Of a stretch of DNA of 7,850 nt, positions 1-5,970 are shown piece by piece. The translations under genes and the position numbers were made by a program. The stretch is from Spirochaetota bacterium (GTDB taxonomy: Bacteria; Spirochaetota; UBA12135; COTS27). Every line of letters begins with the position of its first letter. Position 1 is the first letter of the stretch. Under the pieces are notes generated by a model. It was not told the origin of the DNA, did no database searches, and saw only the letters and a list, made by a program, of their open reading frames with translations. Where the stretch lies: contig JAUXHF010000085.1 in NCBI GenBank assembly GCA_030621685.1, forward strand, positions 1 to 7,850, given 5' to 3'.

Positions 1-129
1 CTTCTCGCTTGCCGAATAAAGAGCTTTCGGCATGGCCATGGCCATGGCCAACAGGAGAAAGATAAAACTTAGTAAAAAGAAGCTTTTAAAAAAAGCTATA
101 ATGATATGTTTTATGCTAAGTGGCATCAT
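1..129 (-). CDS. N-terminus of an exported protein, cut by the left window edge
   Basis: The frame is open from an ATG at 129 to the window edge, giving 43 codons with no stop. The peptide has a typical Sec signal: a short N-region with Lys7 and His8, a hydrophobic core rich in Ile, Phe and Leu at about residues 9-27, and Ala-Met-Ala motifs at residues 28-32 that fit signal peptidase I cleavage. No lipobox Cys is visible. A second ATG follows the first directly, so the start could be either. No clear Shine-Dalgarno is present, but a sigma70-like promoter lies at 163-190. It points the same way as the MFS gene, 218 bp further on, and probably has its own promoter. The mature part lies outside the window, so the function is unknown. 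The signal peptide is seen; that the gene is real is inferred. Confidence 0.6.
   Translation of the reverse strand, partial: MMPLSIKHIIIAFFKSFFLLSFIFLLLAMAMAMPKALYSASEK
31..49. repeat. ATGGCC triplicate (CATGGCCATGGCCATGGCC)
   Basis: Three tandem copies of a 6-bp unit sit inside the signal-peptide end of the leftward partial gene. In frame they give alternating Ala and Met (residues 28-33). Gain or loss of a unit would keep the frame and change the length of the region before the cleavage site by two residues. Confidence 0.7.
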
Positions 130-162
130 AACAGATGTTTTAAAATTCCCTATATTTTTATG

Positions 163-190
163 CTTATAAGAGCTAGTGCTGGATTTTCAA
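163..190 (-). promoter_or_regulatory. Candidate sigma70-type promoter for the left-edge gene
   Basis: On the minus strand TTGAAA (185-190) and TATAAG (163-168) are separated by 16 bp. This would start transcription near 155, about 26 nt before the ATG at 129. The match is seen by eye only. The -35 element falls within the first copy of a 17-bp direct repeat. Confidence 0.4.
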
Positions 191-224
191 AGAAAAACAA
201 GGAAATGTTTTCAAAGAAAACCAA
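184..224. repeat. 17-bp direct repeat, two copies 24 bp apart
   Basis: TTTTCAAAGAAAA(A/C)CAA occurs at 184-200 and 208-224 with one mismatch. The first copy covers the predicted -35 of the leftward gene, so the pair could be a regulator binding site. It could also be low-complexity AT-rich drift. Confidence 0.55.
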
Positions 225-266
225 TACATTATCGGCAAAAAAAGATACTAGCAAAGTTTTTTTCTA

Positions 267-286
267 GCTCAATTCTGCTCAATTCT
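267..286. repeat. Tandem 10-bp duplication (GCTCAATTCT x2)
   Basis: Two perfect adjacent copies of GCTCAATTCT lie in the gap between the MFS gene and the left-edge gene. No function is evident; this looks like a small slippage duplication. Confidence 0.6.
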
Positions 287-294
287 GCTTACTA

Positions 295-324
295 AAAAGA
301 ATTTCAAGAATTTCCGATTCTTTT
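295..324 (-). terminator. Weak AT-rich hairpin after the MFS gene
   Basis: AAAAGAAT pairs with ATTCTTTT (295-302 with 317-324), with a shorter inner alternative AAGAAT/ATTCTT. On the minus strand the stem ends in a short T run, 23 bp past the MFS stop. The stem has almost no G-C pairs, so it would be a poor intrinsic terminator. It is listed because it lies where the operon should end. Confidence 0.3.
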
Positions 325-347
325 AAGCAAAGCAGAGCGCAGAGGAG

Positions 348-1607
348 TTAGAATTTAAAGCGTTCTTTAGAGTAACGCTGCAAGGGTAGCAGGATAATAA
401 TAGAGATGATAACGAGCAGAATAGAAAGAGCTCCGCAAATTTTAGGCCCCAAGGTATACAGGGCCAGAAGGCCAAAAATAGGTGAAAACAACATACGAAA
501 ACCCGTAAAGGCACTGTGAATACTCATATAGCTAGCAACTTTCGATGGCGGCACCATGTTGTTAAGCCAAAGTTTCCAAGCAATGCCGCCTCCTGCTCTA
601 GCAATACCAAAGAACATCATACCCACGATTAACATCTTAAGGCTACCGGCAAAAAAGAAAAAAAACATGTAGCAGATGTTAAATACATTTACCAGAATCC
701 GAAAAGATATCACATTCATAGTATCGTAAAGATAGCTTAGCGGCACAATAAAGATAAGCTGCATCACCTTTGGCGTGATAACCAAAATAGTAATGACCAT
801 GGCCTCATTAAACCCGAAACCAAAACGTTCTTCTACCAAAAAGTTTGTTCTGTAGCTAAGCAGCCAAAGATTAGCTATGCCTAGGAACATCCATGAGATG
901 AGAGTCGTCAAAAAAAAAGAATCTTGGCGAAGAATAAAGAAAAGATACTTAAGATTATAGGATTTTTTTTTCTGAGACGTTTCTATTTTTGGTAGCCCCA
1001 AAGCAAATAAAGCCGATAGCAATAATCCGCTAGCTCCTATAGCTACCACCCAAGGATATTTTTGCAAGTAGTCATCCTCTAGAGAACCGAAGATCTGTGG
1101 CAGCTTATTATAGAGAAAGGAAAAAATAACTCCGCCTAAAATAAAGGCCATGATTGAGGAAGCAAAACGTTTTGCCCTAGATTTTTTTACATATAAACTA
1201 TATATCTCTGCTAACAGCGGATGCATGCCATCTATCGGAAAAACTATGATTATAGTAAGGAAAATAAAGAAAGAAAGCGTAAGCGGCGTCCTAGGCAGAT
1301 ATATCAGTAATAAGCTAGCCAGCAAGGCGATGCAGCTAAGCGCCGTAAGCAGAAAAGCAGCCTCCGCTACAGTTCTTTTCAGGCGAAACAAAAGAAATGA
1401 AATTGGCAGCGCTAAGAGAAAGCCACTCTTAAGCGCTATAGCCAAAAGCGTTTTCTCCAGCAATCCTGCTTCAAAAACCTTAATGAAAACATACATAAAG
1501 ATAACTTCTATAAGCGGCAACGCAGAGCCTAAGAAAAAGTTTCTTAGGCTGTCAAATACTTGAAGCCGCGTAGGCGAGAAATTTATTTTTGAGCTATTTT
1601 CCAACAT
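348..1607 (-). CDS. Major facilitator superfamily transporter, substrate unknown
   Basis: The 419-residue protein is strongly hydrophobic. About 12 membrane segments can be traced, starting near residue 25, with a Lys/Arg-rich cytoplasmic stretch (KKSRAKR, about residues 140-146) and a central KKK-containing loop between the two six-helix halves. That length and pattern fit a single-chain MFS carrier of the inner membrane. The late segment has a Gly-rich GIARAGGGIAWKLW stretch followed by VPPSKVASYMS, which resembles conserved loops of poorly characterised MFS proteins. The classical motif A (GxxxDRxGRR) is not obvious. The ATG at 1607 lies 61 bp after the menD stop with no Shine-Dalgarno. 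It is the last gene of the ilvE-ubiE-menD run. The substrate cannot be inferred; a link to menaquinone is only by position. Confidence 0.88.
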   Translation of the reverse strand: MLENSSKINFSPTRLQVFDSLRNFFLGSALPLIEVIFMYVFIKVFEAGLLEKTLLAIALKSGFLLALPISFLLFRLKRTVAEAAFLLTALSCIALLASLLLIYLPRTPLTLSFFIFLTIIIVFPIDGMHPLLAEIYSLYVKKSRAKRFASSIMAFILGGVIFSFLYNKLPQIFGSLEDDYLQKYPWVVAIGASGLLLSALFALGLPKIETSQKKKSYNLKYLFFILRQDSFFLTTLISWMFLGIANLWLLSYRTNFLVEERFGFGFNEAMVITILVITPKVMQLIFIVPLSYLYDTMNVISFRILVNVFNICYMFFFFFAGSLKMLIVGMMFFGIARAGGGIAWKLWLNNMVPPSKVASYMSIHSAFTGFRMLFSPIFGLLALYTLGPKICGALSILLVIISIIILLPLQRYSKERFKF

Positions 1608-1668
1608 GGTTTAATTGTAGCAAAACTAGAAGCATATCTAACGAGAAGTGCTTTGGATGTAACAAGCC

Positions 1669-3633
1669 TCACTTAACTAATAAATTTTTATTAAAACGCC
1701 TTTGTTCGCTAAGGCTTTCAGTGCTACTTACAAAGGCTTCAAGAACAAAATTCTGATTCTTTTTAAAAAGAGTTTTGAGTTTTTTATGAAAAGCTTTCTC
1801 TGCTGTAACCTTAGCATAATGAATATGGCAGGTTTTGCAAATATCAGAAAAGTGAAATTCATGTTTAAACAAAAAGGCATCGAGTTTCTTAGCAGAAGAA
1901 AATTTTTCGATAAAAGGCAAGGAGCGGAAAATGCCTCCGCCAGCGTTGTTTATCAAAATTATTCCGATATTTTTTTTCAAGGTTTGTTGCATCTTAGAAA
2001 GAAGGAGAAGTGCATTCATGTCATAAAGCGCGCTTAGGTCGCCCAGCACCAAAAGCAATCGCTCCGAGCTGCCAGCAGCTATGCCCGAAGCTGTTGAGAT
2101 AATCCCATCTATGCCGCTTAACCCTCTTGAGCCATGCACTTTCAAGAAATTATGAGCTAAGGGCATCGCAGAAAAACTTCGAATGGGCATACTGTTTCCC
2201 AAAAAGAGCGAAATTCTTTTTTTTCTTTGTCGTGAAAAAAGTATCAGCTGCCGAAAAATAGCAAGCTCTGAAAATTTTTCAAACACAAAGGAGCTTGCTT
2301 TCTTTTCAATTGTTTCTTGCCAGCTTTGCCCAGCGCTGAAGTCTTTGGAAGCTTTCTTCAAGCTAAGGCTAGCTTCGCTTTTTCTGTAGGACGCCATGTT
2401 CGTTTTTTTAGGGAGCTTTTTTAGAAAAAGATCTGTAGCTTGTAGCAGCGATTGTATTTCTGGATACATCATTCTATGGGTAACACAAGAAGCAGGATTA
2501 TACAAAGAAGCACTTGTATCCACGTGAAGGTACGTCTTAGGTTTATATTTTCTAAAAACATCAAGAAGTTTTTTTGATACGAAAACGCCTCCAAAATGAA
2601 GAACGAAATCAAAATTCTGCTTGGCATTCAACGAAGAAAGAAAGGGGCCTAGTTCATGTTCAAAGTAAATATCACGGCCATCTTCTCCATTTTCATGCAG
2701 CCCAGTTTTGTTATTTTTGTTTTTGCTGCTATCAGCTTGGCAGCAGGCCTGCAAGCGAAGTGGCGAGAGAGCATCGGCAAACACTGGCCAGCCAAGTAAG
2801 CAAGCTAATTTCCCAATAGCTAGCGCCGTTTCAAGCGTATAATCGCTAGCCTTTGTAAGCCCGCTTATAATGAGGCCACGCCTTGCTTTCATGTGATTCA
2901 AGGCGAAGTGCTTAAGCGTTACGCTAGGCTTAGAAGAGAGTAGCGAGCTGCGAGCCGCCTCATAGTAGCCGTAGCTTCGCTCCTTAGCACTAGGGTCATC
3001 AAGTTGTAGTTTAAAGAAAGAGCGAGGTTTTTGGAGAGTTTTTTTTGCTGAGGCAGTACGTGTTACAAGCGTATCAAAAAGCGGCTCGCGAAAGGGAACG
3101 TTTATATGCAAAACACCTTTTTTTTTCTTTAAACTACGAAACATCAGCGCAAGATGAGCAAAGAGTTTCCTGCGAAAATCCTCAGCCTCAGTGTTCTTAA
3201 TGTCTTCTACTTCAGGCAAGGAAAGTGATTGTAAGGCAAAGGGAGCGAAAAAGTTTTGTTGCGGAAGGGCTTGGTTTTCACGAACAAAGCTAAGCTTTGC
3301 CGGCCTGGATGCTGTTAGCAGAAGCAGAGGAAGCTCGCTGCTTGACGCCTCAAGCACGGCAGGCATGCAGTTTGCTAAGGCCGAACCAGAAGTAGTGATG
3401 ACGGCTGTCACTTCAGCGCTAGCTTTACAATGGCCTAAGGCATGAAAGCCTAAGGCACGTTCATCAACAAAGGAAAAGAGCGAAATTTTTCTTTGTTGGC
3501 TCAGCAGTTCTAAGATAAGCGGAGCATTTCGCGCCCCGCTAGCAAAAGTAAAATAATGTACGCCTAACTTCCAAAGACCCTCTATAAGCAATTTGCTAAG
3601 CCATTGCTGGCTTGGCATAAGACTAGTTGCCAC
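1669..3633 (-). CDS. menD: MenD, SEPHCHC synthase (menaquinone biosynthesis)
   Basis: MenD is a thiamine-diphosphate enzyme. It decarboxylates 2-oxoglutarate and adds the product to isochorismate, giving SEPHCHC on the path to o-succinylbenzoate and menaquinone. Visible family signatures are SGARNAPL (residues 32-39, the PGSR-type loop), VDERALGFHALG with the ThDP-activating Glu58, the middle domain from RRGLIISG (251) to about 400, GNSMPIR (479-485), SRGLSGIDG, and the ThDP/Mg motif GDLS (531-534) through NN (562-563). At 654 residues it is longer than the roughly 556 of E. coli MenD. Extra length includes Lys/Asn- and Lys/Ser-rich stretches in the middle of the protein. The chosen start is GTG, 3 bp after the ubiE stop, so coupled translation is likely. 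ATG at residue 6 is an equally good start by homology, and neither has a good ribosome site. Confidence 0.95.
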   Translation of the reverse strand: MATSLMPSQQWLSKLLIEGLWKLGVHYFTFASGARNAPLILELLSQQRKISLFSFVDERALGFHALGHCKASAEVTAVITTSGSALANCMPAVLEASSSELPLLLLTASRPAKLSFVRENQALPQQNFFAPFALQSLSLPEVEDIKNTEAEDFRRKLFAHLALMFRSLKKKKGVLHINVPFREPLFDTLVTRTASAKKTLQKPRSFFKLQLDDPSAKERSYGYYEAARSSLLSSKPSVTLKHFALNHMKARRGLIISGLTKASDYTLETALAIGKLACLLGWPVFADALSPLRLQACCQADSSKNKNNKTGLHENGEDGRDIYFEHELGPFLSSLNAKQNFDFVLHFGGVFVSKKLLDVFRKYKPKTYLHVDTSASLYNPASCVTHRMMYPEIQSLLQATDLFLKKLPKKTNMASYRKSEASLSLKKASKDFSAGQSWQETIEKKASSFVFEKFSELAIFRQLILFSRQRKKRISLFLGNSMPIRSFSAMPLAHNFLKVHGSRGLSGIDGIISTASGIAAGSSERLLLVLGDLSALYDMNALLLLSKMQQTLKKNIGIILINNAGGGIFRSLPFIEKFSSAKKLDAFLFKHEFHFSDICKTCHIHYAKVTAEKAFHKKLKTLFKKNQNFVLEAFVSSTESLSEQRRFNKNLLVK

Positions 3634-3636
3634 TTG

Positions 3637-4398
3637 TTAAGGCTTATATCCACAATATAAACTTATGCCACCGGGAAAAAAAACATGCTGCTCGCATTGA
3701 TGAAACCCGACCTCTTTCATAAGATTCATGAATTCATCGTTTGAAGGAAACTCGGCAACCGTTTTTGTTAGATAATAATAAGATCGGAAATCTCCGGAAA
3801 CAACAAAGCCCAAGAGCGGCACCATCACCCGTAAATAAAAAAGAAACAAAAAACGATGTATTATATTTCTAGGCAAGGCAAATTCTAAAATCATAGCTTT
3901 ACCGCCTTTCTTTAAAATACGATGAAGCTCTTTTAGTCCAAGCAAGGTGTTAGGAACATTACGGATACCAAAGCCCATAGAGACGACATCGGCCATGCCA
4001 TCTTTGAAGGGCATGTCTTGGGCATCGGCTAGGCGCAAGGAGGCTTTAGGATAAATATCTGGGTACTGCAGGAATTTTTTTGCTGCAATTTCTAGCATCT
4101 GGGGGGCTAAGTCAACACCAATAAAACGCTCTACTCTATCGTTGTATTTTTCAAAAGCAATGATGAAGTCGCCAGTGCCTGTGGCCACATCTATAATGCA
4201 AAGCTTTTCTTTCTCTGGCAGATACTTGGCCGCGCGGAGTCGCCAGCCGTGGTCCATGCCTAAAGAAAGTACGCGGTTAGCCAAATCATATTTTTTAGCT
4301 AGCCTATTAAACATTTTCCATGAATCTCTTTTCTCGCTAGCAAAAGCAGATGACGATGGCGATGGCGATTTTTTTGATGTTTCAGAAGTTTTTTTCAT
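3637..4398 (-). CDS. ubiE: UbiE/MenG, demethylmenaquinone C-methyltransferase
   Basis: This class I SAM-dependent methyltransferase puts the methyl group on the quinone ring in the last step of menaquinone synthesis. In ubiquinone makers it also acts in that pathway; with menD next door the menaquinone (MenG) role is the likely one. The 253 residues match the usual length of about 250. Motifs: MFNRLAKKYDLANRVLS (29-45), the SAM loop IIDVATGTGDF (68-78), GVDLAPQML (94-102), DAQDMPF (125-131), GFGIRNV (142-148), and the C-terminal GGISLYCGYKP (243-253), a variant of the family's GGI...GYK ending. The first 20 or so residues are a Ser/Lys/Pro-rich tail not typical of the family. Met29 is a possible later start but would trim the usual N-terminus. 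The start lies 21 bp after ilvE, with no Shine-Dalgarno. Confidence 0.93.
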   Translation of the reverse strand: MKKTSETSKKSPSPSSSAFASEKRDSWKMFNRLAKKYDLANRVLSLGMDHGWRLRAAKYLPEKEKLCIIDVATGTGDFIIAFEKYNDRVERFIGVDLAPQMLEIAAKKFLQYPDIYPKASLRLADAQDMPFKDGMADVVSMGFGIRNVPNTLLGLKELHRILKKGGKAMILEFALPRNIIHRFLFLFYLRVMVPLLGFVVSGDFRSYYYLTKTVAEFPSNDEFMNLMKEVGFHQCEQHVFFPGGISLYCGYKP

Positions 4399-4419
4399 AC
4401 GAGGAGTTTTTCAATACTA

Positions 4420-5337
4420 TTAAATATAGGTGAGCCAGTTATACGTATCTTCAGATTCTCCATTGACTATGGAAAAGAAACGAGATTGCAAAGCCCTCGT
4501 TATCTCGCCCACAGCGCCGTTAGCAACAGTAAAAGAATCTATTTTGGAGACTGGCGTAACTTCTGCAGCCGTGCCGCATAAGAACAGCTCATCGGCTAGG
4601 TACAGGATTTCTCGAGGAAGCGTAGCCTGCTTCACCGGAATACCCAGTTCCTTCGCCAAGGTTAGTATGGCATCTCTGGTAATGCCCGGCAGAATGGAGC
4701 CGGCATCTTCTGGCGTATAGAGTGTTCCATCTTTAACAACAAACAAATTTTCACCCGACCCTTCGGCTAGGTTGCCCCTTACATCCAAGGCAATTCCCTC
4801 ATCGAAACCTCTTTCTAGAGCTTCCATTTTTATAAGCTGCGAACTAAGGTAATTCCCACACCCCTTCGCTAAATTTGGCAAGGTATTTGGTGCTGGCCTA
4901 AACCATGACGAGGTACAAGCCGAAATACCATTCTTAAGACCCGCCTCGCCACGATACGTGCCCCAAGTCCATGCCGCAATAACAACATCTACAGGACAAT
5001 GCAGCGGACTAAGACCAAGCTCTTTAAATCCTCGGAATATTAAGGGCCGAATATACGCCGAAGGCAGCTTGTTCACACGCAGTATTTCCAAAGTGGCTTT
5101 GTTTATCTCTGCCTCGCTAAACTTTGGCAGCATTCTATATATCTTGGCACTCATAAAAAGTCTTCTAATATGCTCTTTTAAACGAAAGACAGCACTTCGG
5201 CTTCCAACTTTATACAAGCGCAGTCCTTCAAATACTCCGCTGCCATAATGAACAACATGTGATAGTACATGGATTTTCGCCTTGTCCCAATCTACCAGTT
5301 CTCCATTAAACCAAATTTTATCTGCTTGAAATGCCAT
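4420..5337 (-). CDS. ilvE: IlvE, branched-chain amino acid aminotransferase
   Basis: This fold-type IV PLP enzyme interconverts leucine, isoleucine and valine with their 2-oxo acids, using glutamate as amino donor, in the cytoplasm. The 305 residues fit the family. Visible features are WFNGELVDWDKAKIHV at the N-terminus, FEGLR (36-40), the PLP Schiff-base Lys158 in NLAKGCGNY with Tyr163, Glu192 in AEGSGENLF as the PLP-ring contact, LPGITRD (216-222), and GTAAEVTPV (255-263) for phosphate binding. These positions parallel Lys159, Tyr164 and Glu193 of E. coli IlvE. A D-amino-acid aminotransferase or 4-amino-4-deoxychorismate lyase is less likely given the GTAAEVTP and WGTY motifs. The start ATG has an AGAGG ribosome site 5 nt upstream, the best in this window. 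It is first in the leftward run and divergent from the lipoprotein gene. Confidence 0.94.
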   Translation of the reverse strand: MAFQADKIWFNGELVDWDKAKIHVLSHVVHYGSGVFEGLRLYKVGSRSAVFRLKEHIRRLFMSAKIYRMLPKFSEAEINKATLEILRVNKLPSAYIRPLIFRGFKELGLSPLHCPVDVVIAAWTWGTYRGEAGLKNGISACTSSWFRPAPNTLPNLAKGCGNYLSSQLIKMEALERGFDEGIALDVRGNLAEGSGENLFVVKDGTLYTPEDAGSILPGITRDAILTLAKELGIPVKQATLPREILYLADELFLCGTAAEVTPVSKIDSFTVANGAVGEITRALQSRFFSIVNGESEDTYNWLTYI

Positions 5338-5342
5338 TGAAG

Positions 5343-5347
5343 CCTCT
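5343..5347 (-). promoter_or_regulatory. Shine-Dalgarno AGAGG of ilvE
   Basis: AGAGG lies 5 nt before the ilvE ATG and supports that start. It is the only convincing ribosome site seen among the leftward genes. Confidence 0.6.
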
Positions 5348-5423
5348 TTTGCTACTTGTATGAGCTTTGTAATATCTTAATGCTTGTTTACTTAGCTTTT
5401 ACTTCTTTTTTAAAACAAAAACT

Positions 5424-5437
5424 CTTAAAAAACTCTA
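5424..5437 (+). repeat. 14-mer CTTAAAAAACTCTA, copy 1
   Basis: This is an exact match to 5817-5830 in the same orientation. It lies about 87 bp before the ilvE start. Confidence 0.65.
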
Positions 5438-5481
5438 GCCAGAATTTTAAAAATTTAAAACCTTAATAAGATTCATGCCTT

Positions 5482-5523
5482 TCTAAATTGTAGTATGGAA
5501 AGACTAACTAGAAGCAATTTAGA
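5482..5523. repeat. 9-bp inverted repeat TCTAAATTG/CAATTTAGA
   Basis: The arms at 5482-5490 and 5515-5523 are perfect complements with 24 bp between them. The right arm overlaps the first units of the 11-bp tandem array, whose shared core is CAATTT. It could be a looped operator site or a weak stem. Confidence 0.6.
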
Positions 5524-5553
5524 GGCAATTTAAAGCCAATTTAAAGACAATTT
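5510..5553. repeat. Four tandem 11-bp repeats, consensus ARAGNCAATTT
   Basis: The units are AGAAGCAATTT, AGAGGCAATTT, AAAGCCAATTT and AAAGACAATTT, head to tail with no spacer. CAATTT is invariant, and changes fall in positions 2, 4 and 5. The 11-bp period is close to one helical turn, so all units face the same side of the DNA. This is typical of cooperative regulator sites or iterons, though function is inferred only. Confidence 0.75.
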
Positions 5554-5563
5554 TCTGAAAATT
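5549..5563. repeat. 15-bp palindrome AATTTTC-T-GAAAATT
   Basis: Perfect 7-bp arms flank a single T, at the end of the 11-bp tandem array and overlapping its last unit. This is operator-like symmetry, but AT-rich palindromes also arise by chance. Confidence 0.55.
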
Positions 5564-5598
5564 TTATTCATCTAAGATTTTTATTAACCAAGCTTATA

Positions 5599-5650
5599 GC
5601 TGCTTCTCTAAAGGCTGCTCTTCTTGCTCTTCTTTATAGCAGAAGCAGCC
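5599..5650. ncRNA. Strong hairpin with two alternative left arms
   Basis: The right arm AGAAGCAGCC (5641-5650) can pair in two exclusive ways. It matches GCTGCTTCT (5599-5607) perfectly over 9 bp. It also matches GGCTGCT (5613-5619) over 7 bp, and that stem extends by two more 3-bp helices with small bulges. Such a switchable fold is seen in attenuators and small RNAs. No strong U run follows on either strand, so it is not a classic terminator. No peptide or known RNA family was recognised. Confidence 0.4.
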
Positions 5651-5661
5651 TCTCTTATAGT

Positions 5662-5687
5662 GGCACAATATAGGGCAACAATATAGG
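5662..5687. repeat. Tandem GGCA(A)CAATATAGG direct repeat
   Basis: GGCACAATATAGG (5662-5674) and GGCAACAATATAGG (5674-5687) are adjacent, share CAATATAGG exactly and are 13 bp apart. They follow the hairpin. They might be a regulator site or duplicated -10-like elements. Confidence 0.6.
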
Positions 5688-5816
5688 CCAAAGAACATGG
5701 CTAACAGCTTCAAGTATTTATTTTTTCTTAATGTTTTTTTTATATTTTGCTAATTTTTTTCAATTTACCAAAAACTCATGTCCCATCTAGAAACCTTTAC
5801 AAAAAAAAATAACACC

Positions 5817-5830
5817 CTTAAAAAACTCTA
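5817..5830 (+). repeat. 14-mer CTTAAAAAACTCTA, copy 2
   Basis: This is an exact copy of 5424-5437. It ends 59 bp before the lipoprotein ATG. Confidence 0.65.
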
Positions 5831-5842
5831 CGTATAGAAGCT

Positions 5843-5893
5843 ATGTCAAAAACTTTTTTCAACAACAAAATTATTTCCTATTACTTACTATGA
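5843..5893 (+). CDS. Possible 16-codon leader peptide overlapping the lipoprotein start
   Basis: ATG at 5843 opens MSKTFFNNKIISYYLL and stops at TGA 5891-5893, so its stop overlaps the lipoprotein ATG as ATGA. The lipoprotein start has no Shine-Dalgarno of its own, so translational coupling is possible. The leader's own ribosome site is poor (AGAAG 2 nt before its ATG). The peptide resembles no known leader, and such a short frame can arise by chance. Confidence 0.25.
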   Translation: MSKTFFNNKIISYYLL

Positions 5894-5970
5894 ATAAAAA
5901 ATCAAACCACTTTACAAAAATTATACTTTTCAGCCTTATTACGGCTGGCTTTTTTTACTTTGTCTCATGT
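5890..5970 (+). other. Lipoprotein signal peptide with Cys27
   Basis: Codons 1-27 encode a basic N-region, a hydrophobic core (IILFSLITAGFFYFV) and Ser26-Cys27. The -3 residue is Phe rather than Leu, so the lipobox is non-classical. Ser-Ser-Ser-Asp after the Cys and the Asp/Asn-rich stretch to residue 38 form a flexible surface linker. Confidence 0.7.

Larger units (their letters stand above)
5338..5889. other. Divergent intergenic region between ilvE and the lipoprotein gene
   Basis: This 552-bp region holds no long reading frame. It must contain promoters for both directions. The best leftward candidate is TTGTTT (5413-5418) with TAAGTA (5389-5394) spaced 18 bp, which is weak. No rightward promoter stands out in the very T-rich stretch 5715-5770. 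It does hold unusual repeats and folds, listed separately: tandem 11-mers, inverted repeats, a strong hairpin and a duplicated 14-mer. It may carry a regulatory hub or a small RNA. Confidence 0.7.

Noticed and set aside
1150..1563. Long plus-strand reading frame opposite the MFS gene
   Set aside because: It is antisense to a convincing membrane protein and shows no domain or start signal.
1669..3633. Fusion or frameshift in menD because of its length
   Set aside because: The frame is continuous, all family motifs occur in order, and the extra length is spread through low-complexity stretches rather than forming an added domain.
4430..5248. Plus-strand frames opposite ilvE
   Set aside because: These are shadows of a strongly supported aminotransferase gene on the other strand.
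5510..5553. CRISPR-like array
   Set aside because: Units are 11 bp with no spacers between them, and no cas genes are present.
5661..5676. Possible sigma54 promoter (TGGCAC followed by GGCA)
   Set aside because: The GG-to-GC spacing is 11 instead of 10 and the -12 box is not TTGC, and the element is better explained as part of a tandem repeat.
5590..5700. tRNA or known riboswitch in the hairpin region
   Set aside because: There is no cloverleaf, no T-loop GTTCRA, and no recognisable riboswitch core.
5736..5750. Bacteroidetes-type promoter (TAnnTTTG) at TATATTTTG
   Set aside because: The match is off by one base and no -33 TTTG was found at the right distance; the stretch is simply T-rich.
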